Source of the DNA: Planctomycetota bacterium
GTDB lineage: Bacteria; Planctomycetota; MHYJ01; JACQXL01; JACRIJ01
Assembly (NCBI GenBank): GCA_016220095.1
Contig: JACRIJ010000086.1
Location: 1-49,481, forward strand
Reading direction: 5' to 3'
DNA: 49,481 bases
Shown in pieces: positions 34,333 to 42,299 of this stretch. A model generated the notes under the pieces. It saw only the letters and a program-made list of their open reading frames with translations. It had not been told where the DNA came from and did not search any database. Position numbers and translations under genes: made by a program. Each line of letters begins with the position of its first letter. The stretch's first letter is position 1.

Positions 34333-35670
34333 ATGAAGAAATTAACGGCAATCCTTATCTTCGCATCGGCCCTATTCACGGCCATGCCTGCTTTCGCGCA
34401 GGAAAACGAATTACGCAGGGTTGAAATCATTTTCAAGGATGAAACCGCGTTGAACGCCTATGTGCTGTTTTTTGACACGAGCGGCATAAAGGTAAAAAGC
34501 GACAACGATGTCGTCATTTTCTATCCATGGACGACAATCAAAAACGATTCGGAACTGAAAAGGACGCTCGGCCTGCTTTCTCCGGACATACTGCTCTCCG
34601 AAAAAGAAATCACCCAGAACCTGCAATTCGTGGAACAAGCCGGCATAAGCATCTCTCTCAAAGACGGCAGGATTTACAACGGCAGGGAGATGTACGAATT
34701 GAGCGATATGGACAACATCGTCATCAAGAGCAAGGGCAAACTCATCAAACTGTCCAGGCACGACATAGTCAAGCGGGAAGACGTGCTGGTTCCGCTTAAG
34801 GAAATAGACTCTGAAGATGAAATCTACACCCTTATCGTCAAGGACCGCATTATAGCAACCGCAGACGACCACTACGAAACGGCCCGCATGTGCAACCGCC
34901 TCGGGCTTGACAGAAAAGCTGAATTCCATGACTGGATGTACGAACTTATCCGCAGGGGCGAACTGCCATCCAGCGCGCCTTATAAGAAACTGCTTGCCCT
35001 ATATAACAAAACGCTTGATGAGCAATTGAAAGACGTCCTGTACATGACCGGAAAAGACATTTTGAATTTCAATTACAAAGATTCCATTGACCGTCTGGAA
35101 ATTTTCACAAGAGCGCATTCCGCCCAAATGCCGCTTGATGAAATAGAAAACCTCCTCAAGGAGCTAAAGATATTGAACCAGATGAACATGGAAGCGCAGA
35201 TAGTTAATTACTGGTATCTTACGGGAGAATCCCTTGTCAGAAGCAAGGCATTTGACAGGAATGCCGGGTTTAACACTGCGAGGAAATACATAGAACTTGA
35301 AATAACGAATGAGATACTAAACAGCATATCCCAGAAGTTTTCCACAGGCAAAGAAACCGCCAAATCCATCTGGATAAAAAGAGAGACAACGGTTTTTTTA
35401 ACGGCTTCGTACGGGGAAGGCACGTGGGCCAAAGAAGCCCCGCAGATAAAAGACGCGGAAAAATGGTGGCAGAATTCATCAAACGCGGTAAGATTCCAGT
35501 TCCTGAAGGCATATTACGCGGAAACCGCGATGCAGGCGATAAACGTATTCCATAAAGACTGCCCGGCGTGCGGCAATACAGGGAAATTGTTCGGTCCGAA
35601 CGGAAATGAATTTGTGGTATGCGGCACCTGCGGCGGACTGGGAACGAATAGAGTGGTTTCATACAGGTGA
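34333..35670 (+). CDS. Secreted protein with C-terminal DnaJ-like Cys motifs
   Basis: The 445-residue protein has a clear signal peptide (KKLTAILIFASALFTAMPAFAQ). It is beta-rich at the start (VEIIFKDETALNAYVLFFDTSG), where SLKDGRIYNG and IVIKSKGKLIKLSRHDI look like short repeated units. The middle is helical. The last 36 residues contain two CxxCGxxG units (Cys410/Cys413 and Cys430/Cys433), as in half of a DnaJ zinc-binding domain. WWQNSSNAVRFQFLKAYYAE precedes them. I do not recognise the family as a whole. The motif suggests zinc binding or redox-linked folding outside the cytoplasm. Confidence 0.75.
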   Translation: MKKLTAILIFASALFTAMPAFAQENELRRVEIIFKDETALNAYVLFFDTSGIKVKSDNDVVIFYPWTTIKNDSELKRTLGLLSPDILLSEKEITQNLQFVEQAGISISLKDGRIYNGREMYELSDMDNIVIKSKGKLIKLSRHDIVKREDVLVPLKEIDSEDEIYTLIVKDRIIATADDHYETARMCNRLGLDRKAEFHDWMYELIRRGELPSSAPYKKLLALYNKTLDEQLKDVLYMTGKDILNFNYKDSIDRLEIFTRAHSAQMPLDEIENLLKELKILNQMNMEAQIVNYWYLTGESLVRSKAFDRNAGFNTARKYIELEITNEILNSISQKFSTGKETAKSIWIKRETTVFLTASYGEGTWAKEAPQIKDAEKWWQNSSNAVRFQFLKAYYAETAMQAINVFHKDCPACGNTGKLFGPNGNEFVVCGTCGGLGTNRVVSYR

Positions 35671-36316
35671 AGGCGATTTAGTGATCTGGTGATCTGGTGA
35701 TTTAGTGATTGACGAACGACGATTGACGACTAATAACCGACGATTGACGACTAACGACTGACGATTTACGGCTAACGAACTGACGATTGACAACTGACGA
35801 TTTGCAAATAATGGTTATTATATGGTCTTATGGCAGAAATAACGGCACAAACATTAATATACCTTATCTCCTCAACTTCAGCGTGAAAGCATAGAAATTT
35901 AAGATTTTGCAGATATTCAAGAAACGCTATACGGGTTCTTATTTATGGTCATCCCCGTAGCTGGTAAAAACCGAATTGTGCGCATCCTCCGAAGCCAAAG
36001 GTGAAGAATGGTTGTGTGCCTGAGACCCCTCTCGCGTTTTTCCCCTCCCGCGGAGGGGCGAGGGGTGGGTTACACCGAAAAGTGAATTGTGAAGGCCTGA
36101 CCCCTTACGCTCTGAGAAGCGCGTCGGAGGCTCGTCGGATGATTATCTTCATGCCATTCAGGCCTGACCCTTTACGCTTTAATCCCCAAACTACCAGTCA
36201 AATTGCTGTTGTTAATATTGGATAACAACACTATTCAGAAAATCACTCCCCCATCACAAGTTCAATTGACAGCAAACCTTTATATTTTTCTATTTACAAA
36301 AGCTTATCAGAAAGTA
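35671..36316. repeat. Gene-free stretch with tandem and palindromic repeats
   Basis: It begins with degenerate tandem GATCTGGTGATTTAGTGATTG / GACGATTGACGACTAA units (35683-35806). Next come the CTCAACTTC..GCATAGAAATTTAAGATTTT motif (35872-35914), also at 268-318, and a C-rich half-palindrome (36042-36070). A direct repeat AGGCCTGACCCCTTACGCT / AGGCCTGACCCTTTACGCT lies at about 36103 and 36160. No gene is evident. It lies between convergent genes, but I see no clear hairpin-plus-T terminator. Confidence 0.65.
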
Positions 36317-39076
36317 TTATCTTGTCTTTTCCAACTCGGCCACGTCAAGGATCTCCGGCCTCAACAGCAATACGACATTGCGCAATTCCGTGCTTTTTGC
36401 CTTCCTGCTGAAGAAAAAGCTGAGCAGAGGTATTTTACCGAGAAGAGGTGTTTCCGCGGACAGGTCCCTGTCCGTAGCCTGCTTCATCCCGGAAATTATC
36501 AATGAACCCTTATCCGGTATGCGGATTGTAGTCTGAGTCCTGTAGTTTCTTACCCACGGCAATTGTATAGGAGTGGTGCCTGCGGTAAGGAACTGTACGT
36601 TCCTTAAAAGCTGTAACTGCAGCCAGCTTATCCTTAATTCAACCGTCACATATCTTTTGTCATAGCTGATGATAGGCCTTATATCCAGCACCATACCTTC
36701 CTGAAGCGTGCCTATAACGGGGTCGTACGCGCGGATACCGGATGCCAATTCCACGTTATAATCCTTAATGTACGACCTCTGCTGTAAAATCATGACGTTT
36801 GACCTCTGGGTATTGAATGCCGTCAAACGCGGAGCGCTTAAAAGGGTTAAACGTTCATCCTTCTGGAGCATTCTTGTAACTAACATCATCAAAGGTTCGC
36901 CTTCATTATACACCTGATACTGCATGCCAAGACCGCCCTGATTGCTTAGATTCTGCCCAAGCTGTGTATTCGTATTATTGGCGCCTGCGGAACTCAGGAA
37001 GGTAAATGCCGTCCTGAACCTCAAGTCATAGCTTTCAGTGTTGCCTGCAGATTCATTCGCATAAAGACCTGCGCCGTATGGCGGTTCAGTTCCGCCGCCC
37101 GGAAGTTCAAACGCGGGATCGTCAATGTTGCCGGTTGGGAAAAGGTCCGGCATCGTGTACTGCTGGAGGTTCCTGAACTCGTTGTCAATATCCTGCAGGA
37201 AATCATCATAGGTATTAAGGAAGCGCGCCTCTATGGCTACCATGGCGCTCGTAAAACTGCGCAATTTAGCAAGGAATTGCTTCAATTCCTGATGAACCTC
37301 TCTTGTATTAACCACATACAGCAAACCTATGCTTGGGATAATGGAGAGATTAGTGCCGTTTTCATTCCATCCCTGCGGCGAAACCACGTTACCTTCAATC
37401 ATACTTTTCAGTGATTCTTCAAGCATTTCCGGAGTCAATTCCTCCACATCTTCATCAACATCGTCAAAACTGGCCGAGTCGTCGGAAATAAGGCGGACAT
37501 CCGGCCCTTTGAACATTGTTACGGGGGTGATAAGGTCTTTAATATTATATATATCGGCGATCATATCCCCGGCAGAGGCTTCCTTAGTCGTAAACATTAC
37601 TATGCCAGATTTAATGACATACGCGCAATCAAAGAAATCAGAAAGCAGGTCAAGGACTTCTTTTAATGTGGCATTCGTAATCGTAAACCTCATGGGATCG
37701 GTCGCGGGAACGCTTGATTCAATAAGAATAGTTATCTGTTTTTTCTTCGCATTTGTAACGGGATCCGTAGTGGTAAAGAAATTGACTATATAATCCACTA
37801 TCTGTTCCAGGTTTGCCTCTTCAAAATCCATGCTTATCTTCAGCGTCTGAAGCCGGTTCTGCACGTCCAATGCCATAGGATCTGCGACTTCATCCACCTT
37901 GACAATTCCAACGCCTGCCGCCCTTTCCTCCACTTCCTGCCATGTTGCGTCATCGGGATAGACGACCGGCTTCTTAGGGTTAGGGGGAATCATATCTTCT
38001 TTAATGCGTTCAATGGCCGTCTTCCACGCGTCTATTTTTTTCTCTATGAATTGCGCGTACGCCTGTTTTTGTCTTGCCCTTATGGCATCGGTTTTGATAT
38101 CCGCGGTAAGCCCGCGTATTTTTTCATCCGCTGAAAGGTCGCCTATCTGGTCCGCAAGTTCTTCAACCTTTTCGTACCGTTTCTGTTCAAATAGTTCGGT
38201 AGCACGTTTAAGAAGCAACAGCGCCCGTTCATTTTTAATGGATTTCTCTCGCGCTTCGGTCTCTCTCGCGGCCTTTTCTGCGGCCTCGCGCAGACGGCGG
38301 TCTTCTTCCTTTTTCAGCTCAACGCGCAGGAATTTTGCGTTTTCAATTTCCTCTTCCGCCCTGCTACGCACGTCGGCAAGCCCGAGGTCCCATGTGGTTT
38401 TCGTGAATTCATCAAGAGCCGTTTCAAATTCTATTATTGCGTTATCGTATTTCTTTTCCTCCATTGCCTTAAGGCCCCGTTTATAATGGTCCAGGATAGT
38501 CGCGCGGCTGAGTTCGATGCTCACCTTGAGATCATTTTCAAGTTCCCTCATAATGGTGGAAACGTCGCCGCCGGTATCGTGCAATGTAAGGTCAATGGAT
38601 TTCATCATATCCTTGGCGCCGACATGGGCCGGATTCAGATTCAGCGCTTCCTGGAGCATTTTACGCGCGTCGGCAAGGTTATTTTCCTTATACATCTGAA
38701 CGGCCATTTCATACTTTTTATCGGCCAATTTCATTCTCGTATCTTTTTCAAGCATCTGCTGTTTAATCAGGTCATTCAACAGCTCTTTTTCCTTTTCATC
38801 AGCGGCGGAAACCGTTGTTTCGGGATTATCCTCGGCCTGGGCCTGCGTAAGCTGATCCTCAATCTGCTTGAGTTCATCGGCTTTTGCCTGTTCAATCTGC
38901 TTATCAAGCTCGGTATTTTTCTGTTCAGACAAGGCGCGGGCATTGGCTTCCTTTGCCTCCAGTTCCTCTTTCAGGGACTGCTCGCCGGATTCTTTAGGAG
39001 TTGATTTACATCCGGCAAAAAGCGCGAACAGTGCGACAATGCACAGGAATCCAAATAAATTTTTGAAAACTTTCAT
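36317..39076 (-). CDS. Lipoprotein secretin with TPR/coiled-coil N-terminus (second secretin)
   Basis: The 919-residue protein has a lipoprotein signal with lipobox LFAGC (Cys23). A long charged coiled coil follows, with TPR-like helices (about 115-330). A secretin N0/STN-like segment lies at about 415-520 (DFEEANLEQIVDYIVNFF, LKEVLDLLSDFFDCAYVIKSG). The secretin beta-barrel domain runs from about 605 to the end (VAIEARFLNTYDDFLQDI, LSAPRLTAFNTQRSNVMILQ, IPDKGSLIISGMK, TPLLGKIPLLSFFFSRK). Secretins form large outer-membrane channels in Type II/III secretion and pili. I do not see the N1-N3 array of GspD. It is the last gene of the block and probably co-transcribed with the ExbD genes, after a 115-base gap. 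An AGGATG lies before the ATG. Confidence 0.9.
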   Translation of the reverse strand: MKVFKNLFGFLCIVALFALFAGCKSTPKESGEQSLKEELEAKEANARALSEQKNTELDKQIEQAKADELKQIEDQLTQAQAEDNPETTVSAADEKEKELLNDLIKQQMLEKDTRMKLADKKYEMAVQMYKENNLADARKMLQEALNLNPAHVGAKDMMKSIDLTLHDTGGDVSTIMRELENDLKVSIELSRATILDHYKRGLKAMEEKKYDNAIIEFETALDEFTKTTWDLGLADVRSRAEEEIENAKFLRVELKKEEDRRLREAAEKAARETEAREKSIKNERALLLLKRATELFEQKRYEKVEELADQIGDLSADEKIRGLTADIKTDAIRARQKQAYAQFIEKKIDAWKTAIERIKEDMIPPNPKKPVVYPDDATWQEVEERAAGVGIVKVDEVADPMALDVQNRLQTLKISMDFEEANLEQIVDYIVNFFTTTDPVTNAKKKQITILIESSVPATDPMRFTITNATLKEVLDLLSDFFDCAYVIKSGIVMFTTKEASAGDMIADIYNIKDLITPVTMFKGPDVRLISDDSASFDDVDEDVEELTPEMLEESLKSMIEGNVVSPQGWNENGTNLSIIPSIGLLYVVNTREVHQELKQFLAKLRSFTSAMVAIEARFLNTYDDFLQDIDNEFRNLQQYTMPDLFPTGNIDDPAFELPGGGTEPPYGAGLYANESAGNTESYDLRFRTAFTFLSSAGANNTNTQLGQNLSNQGGLGMQYQVYNEGEPLMMLVTRMLQKDERLTLLSAPRLTAFNTQRSNVMILQQRSYIKDYNVELASGIRAYDPVIGTLQEGMVLDIRPIISYDKRYVTVELRISWLQLQLLRNVQFLTAGTTPIQLPWVRNYRTQTTIRIPDKGSLIISGMKQATDRDLSAETPLLGKIPLLSFFFSRKAKSTELRNVVLLLRPEILDVAELEKTR

Positions 39077-39191
39077 AACGGCATCCTATAAAAAAAACAA
39101 AACGCCGCAGAGGCATTTCTTCCTTTGAATGTCTCTTCGGACGGATAAAGCCGCGGGCATTGTATACTTTCCGGCCGCCCAGGCGCTTATT

Positions 39192-39662
39192 TTATTTCTT
39201 CTGCGCCTTAAGCCCGGACTCGTCAAGGAGCTGGAACTCCACTTTGTCTATATTATTCAGTTTACAGGCGTCAAGAAGCGCGATAATCGGCTGCATAGGC
39301 ACATTTCTGGCGGGACCGAGTTTCACGGCGGCATCCTTTTCGCCGCTTGCCTTTTTCAATTCCAGCGCGCCCTTGACTTCCTTTATAAGGTCATCTACGT
39401 TAGGAAATTCCCTGTTTATAAGGTAGTAATGCAGTTTTTTCTCTTTTTCATCAAAGGTCACCCTGACGGCGACTTCCTCGGTAAGCTTCGGGGGCGGTAT
39501 ATTCTGCGACCCCTTATCCTTCGGAAGCCATGACAGAAGCTTTCCTTCTATGACCTTGAACTTGATTGAGCACATGAAAAAAATGAGCAACTGGAATATG
39601 CAGTCAATCATGGGCGTCATATCCGGCTGTGGCATTTTATCATCTATTTTAGCTTTTGCCAT
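39192..39662 (-). CDS. ExbD/TolR-family protein (second)
   Basis: The 156-residue protein has a short cytoplasmic N-terminus and one membrane helix, DMTPMIDCIFQLLIFFM. It carries the proton-path Asp (Asp20) that is conserved in ExbD, TolR and MotB-like motors. A periplasmic domain of about 120 residues follows, with VRVTFDEKEKKLHYYLINREF and PMQPIIALLDACKLNNIDKVEFQ, the usual ExbD beta-alpha pattern. With ExbB it should form a proton-motive-force-driven motor. It begins 11 bases after the other exbD-like gene, with a ribosome-binding site of AAGGAG. Paired ExbD genes are common where the two subunits differ in periplasmic partner. Confidence 0.92.
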   Translation of the reverse strand: MAKAKIDDKMPQPDMTPMIDCIFQLLIFFMCSIKFKVIEGKLLSWLPKDKGSQNIPPPKLTEEVAVRVTFDEKEKKLHYYLINREFPNVDDLIKEVKGALELKKASGEKDAAVKLGPARNVPMQPIIALLDACKLNNIDKVEFQLLDESGLKAQKK

Positions 39663-39673
39663 AAAAAACTCCT

Positions 39674-40255
39674 TTAATCCTGTCCCGGCTGAGGCATCAT
39701 TGCGCCGAATTCAAGCTTGTACATGGCCACCTGCGGATCTCCGCACGCGCGCATTACGGCTTCAACCATTGCAAAAGGCGCCCTGAAATCAGCCCTTATC
39801 ATTATGACCCTTTTTGAGGGATACACATTGCCTATCCTGTCTTTCTCCCTTTCAAGGTCGGCTTCTTCCTTCAATCTCAACACGAGGTCCTTCGGGGTTT
39901 TGAAGTTCACTTTTCGTATCCTGATGAGCCAATGCTCCGGTTTCAGGCACCTGAAAGGATTTTTCAATATCTCATCGCGCCTGCCGCTATTGTCAAGCAT
40001 CGTCATTTCCTGCCATGCCTCACAACTTATCTTGTCAAGACCTTCATGAACTATATTCGCGACCAAACGCGTAGAAACTTTATCACTCTTGACCTCTTCG
40101 GCGAATTTCGCCTTCGGCGGTATAAGCGCCTCAAGTTCTTTTTGCGACATATCCGTTGCTAACATGAAAAATATAAGCAACTGGAATACGCAGTCAATCA
40201 TAGGCGTCATATCAAAAGATGACGGTTCAACCTGGTCAACATTCAATTTTGCCAT
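39674..40255 (-). CDS. ExbD/TolR-family protein (first)
   Basis: The 193-residue protein has the transmembrane segment FDMTPMIDCVFQLLIFFML, with the conserved Asp21. Its periplasmic domain is longer than in its neighbour, with extra sequence (ALIPPKAKFAEEV, ILKNPFRCLKPEHWLIRIRK) before the conserved VIMIRADFRAPFAMVEAVMRAC part. It lies 18 bases behind exbB and 11 before the second exbD, so the three are co-transcribed. The extra periplasmic sequence may contact the TPR proteins or secretins encoded beside it; this is inference. Confidence 0.92.
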   Translation of the reverse strand: MAKLNVDQVEPSSFDMTPMIDCVFQLLIFFMLATDMSQKELEALIPPKAKFAEEVKSDKVSTRLVANIVHEGLDKISCEAWQEMTMLDNSGRRDEILKNPFRCLKPEHWLIRIRKVNFKTPKDLVLRLKEEADLEREKDRIGNVYPSKRVIMIRADFRAPFAMVEAVMRACGDPQVAMYKLEFGAMMPQPGQD

Positions 40256-40273
40256 AAGAGTACTGCCTTTCTA

Positions 40274-41032
40274 TTACTGCTGATTGGATGCCTTAAAACG
40301 TTCAATAATCTGGCCTGCGGCAGCGCTGACTTCCAGAATCATCGTTGAAACTTTATTCTTAAAGAAGAAGTAAGCCGCAAGACTGGGAATAGCCACAACC
40401 AGTCCCTGGCATGTCGTCACAAGCGCTTCAAACACGCCGGTCGCAAGCATCTTAGGCGTAGGATTAGCCGTTTCTGCTATAATTACAAATGCGGCGATCA
40501 TGCCGGTAACCGTTCCAAGCAGTCCTAACATGGGCGCCACGGAACCCATCAGAGACAGGTAGCTGATCTTCCTGTTTAATTTGAATGCCTCATATTCACC
40601 GACTTCAAGCATGCTCTTTTCCATCTCATCATAGCCTGCGCCGACCTTGGTTACGGCAGCGGCTATCATATTGGTTAAAAAATTAGGATCGGCCTCGCAA
40701 AGGGCGATGACGTCTTCGTACCTTTCTTCGTCCAGCAGGGCCTCAATCTCAGCCACGGTAGCCGGGGGGCAGAGTTTTTCTTTCTTAATAGTCACAATAT
40801 ACTCAATGCACATCGCAAGCGCCGCGACCGAGCAAAGCACGATGAACCATCCTACAGTGCCGCCCGCTTTGAGAAAGCCCCATACTCCAAGGCCGCCGGT
40901 GCTGGCCGGAGCCGGAGCCGCTGCGGCGTCACCGCCTGCAGGCGCGTCCTGCGCGTACACTTCAACAATTCCTGCTGTCATAACCACAACACACACTACC
41001 AAGAGCGCCCAATAAATTTTTGTTTTTCCCAT
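40274..41032 (-). CDS. ExbB/TolQ/MotA-family proton channel
   Basis: The 252-residue protein has an N-terminal signal or helix (IYWALLVVCVVVMTAGIVEVYA), then three membrane helices: GWFIVLCSVAALAMCIEYIV, LMGSVAPMLGLLGTVTGMIAAF and ALVTTCQGLVVAIPSLAAYFFF. The second and third contain the family signature (GLLGTVTGM, A-T-x-x-G-L-VVAIP). ExbB pentamers form a proton channel around ExbD dimers. An Ala/Pro/Gly-rich linker (APAPASTGG) follows the first segment. The ATG is preceded by a perfect AGGAGG. The neighbours point to a dedicated motor for the adjacent secretins and not a TonB or Tol system, as no tonB, tolA or tolB is present. Confidence 0.94.
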   Translation of the reverse strand: MGKTKIYWALLVVCVVVMTAGIVEVYAQDAPAGGDAAAAPAPASTGGLGVWGFLKAGGTVGWFIVLCSVAALAMCIEYIVTIKKEKLCPPATVAEIEALLDEERYEDVIALCEADPNFLTNMIAAAVTKVGAGYDEMEKSMLEVGEYEAFKLNRKISYLSLMGSVAPMLGLLGTVTGMIAAFVIIAETANPTPKMLATGVFEALVTTCQGLVVAIPSLAAYFFFKNKVSTMILEVSAAAGQIIERFKASNQQ

Positions 41033-41061
41033 AAAACAAACCTCCTAAAAAAATTTGTTGT

Positions 41062-42276
41062 TTATTTAACCTTTTTAAGCAAATCCTCAGCCGGTTTCAT
41101 CCAGCCGGGCATTTTAACTTCGTTTAATATTTTTGTCAAGTTAGTCCTCGCCCGTTCCTTGTACTTATCCGAACTCTCAGGGTTTGATTCCTTTATCATA
41201 TCCGCAAGCCTCAAATAGCAGTCGGAACTGTAATAAAGCGCCTTTGCATATTCAAGCGGAACGTCCTCTTCACGCGGAACAAACTGCACCACGCCGTGAA
41301 GGAAATTTTCAAGCGCCGTCTTTAACAGATTTTTCCTGGTATTTACGTCTTTTTCGTCTTCGGATTTTTTGTAATAAATAGTACCGAGCTGATTCCATGC
41401 CTCGGCCATTATAACGGGATAATTCTCTTCAGGCGTCGGCGCTTCCTTATCAATAAAGTTATTGAGTTTTTCTTCGGCATCGGAAAGCTCTTTGAGTTCT
41501 ATAGCGCACCTTACCATGCCAAGCGTGGCGTCTCCGAGCGCGACCGGACTCGGGTTAGGCATGGATTTTATTTCCAGTTTCATTTTCTGGTATTTATCTT
41601 TCGCGCCCTGATAATCCCCGTTTGCTTCAAGTATTTTGGCTGTATAGAAAACGAATTTCTGCAATACTTCTTCTTTTGCCGGGAAATCCTTAGCCTTTTC
41701 AACCATATCCTTTGCGGTTTTTATCATATCGTCCGCGCGCTTGAAATAACCTTTATTCTGCGCGCCAGCCCTTATCAACATATCAATACATTCCGTATAA
41801 GACTCCTTAAGGAAGCGGGACTTATTCATGCTTATCAATTCGCTGTAGGTTTTCTCGGCCTTATCCGTGCCGTTACTGACCATAGCCTGACACCGCGCCA
41901 GACCTATAAGAGCATGCTGAAGGAATACTTTTCTGATTTTTTCACTCCTGCAATCCCTGACTACGGTTTCAAATCCCGACATGGCTTTTTCGTAATCGCC
42001 CGCGCCTAAGGCTGTTTCCGCGCTTTTCAACATTTCGGGCTTGCCGCCGTATTCAATCTCCGTAACATCCGCCCAACCAACCTTCATTGTCAGTCCGCCC
42101 GACCTTTTGTAGGTTATGTCTTCGTATGTTTCTTCCGTAATCACACCGCCGTCCAATATCTTGCCCCCCTGCTGTTTAATGATGTCCATTTCACCGCCTT
42201 CCTGAGCGGAAACGTCCACGCCAAACAACGCGCTTAAAAGCGCGCAACCAGCAAAACAAATCAAATATCTGACCAT
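41062..42276 (-). CDS. Secreted TPR protein (smaller)
   Basis: The 404-residue protein has a signal peptide (MVRYLICFAGCALLSALFGVDVSAQ). A short beta segment follows (GGVITEETYEDITYKRSGGLTMKVGWADVTEIEYGG). The rest is helical repeats with TPR spacing (ALGAGDYEKAMSGFETVV, EANGDYQGAKDKYQKM, ELSDAEEKLNNFI, EYAKALYYSSDCYLRLAD). It should act in the periplasm. It lies between the larger TPR protein and exbB with short gaps (23 and 29 bases), so it is in the same operon. A scaffold or adaptor role linking ExbD to the outer-membrane secretins is inference. Confidence 0.85.
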   Translation of the reverse strand: MVRYLICFAGCALLSALFGVDVSAQEGGEMDIIKQQGGKILDGGVITEETYEDITYKRSGGLTMKVGWADVTEIEYGGKPEMLKSAETALGAGDYEKAMSGFETVVRDCRSEKIRKVFLQHALIGLARCQAMVSNGTDKAEKTYSELISMNKSRFLKESYTECIDMLIRAGAQNKGYFKRADDMIKTAKDMVEKAKDFPAKEEVLQKFVFYTAKILEANGDYQGAKDKYQKMKLEIKSMPNPSPVALGDATLGMVRCAIELKELSDAEEKLNNFIDKEAPTPEENYPVIMAEAWNQLGTIYYKKSEDEKDVNTRKNLLKTALENFLHGVVQFVPREEDVPLEYAKALYYSSDCYLRLADMIKESNPESSDKYKERARTNLTKILNEVKMPGWMKPAEDLLKKVK

Positions 42277-42299
42277 AGGACAATACTCCTTTCTATTTC

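Noticed and set aside
36001..36225. A 74-residue plus-strand frame between convergent genes
   Set aside because: It reads through a C-rich palindrome and a direct repeat, with no ribosome-binding site and no protein-like pattern.
38486..39004. Long hydrophobic plus-strand frames opposite the secretin and TPR genes
   Set aside because: They are antisense to strongly patterned coding regions and their Phe/Leu richness follows from antisense Lys/Glu codons.
40274..41032. ExbB/ExbD as a TonB or Tol-Pal system
   Set aside because: No tonB, tolA, tolB or pal gene is found nearby; the neighbours are secretins and TPR proteins.
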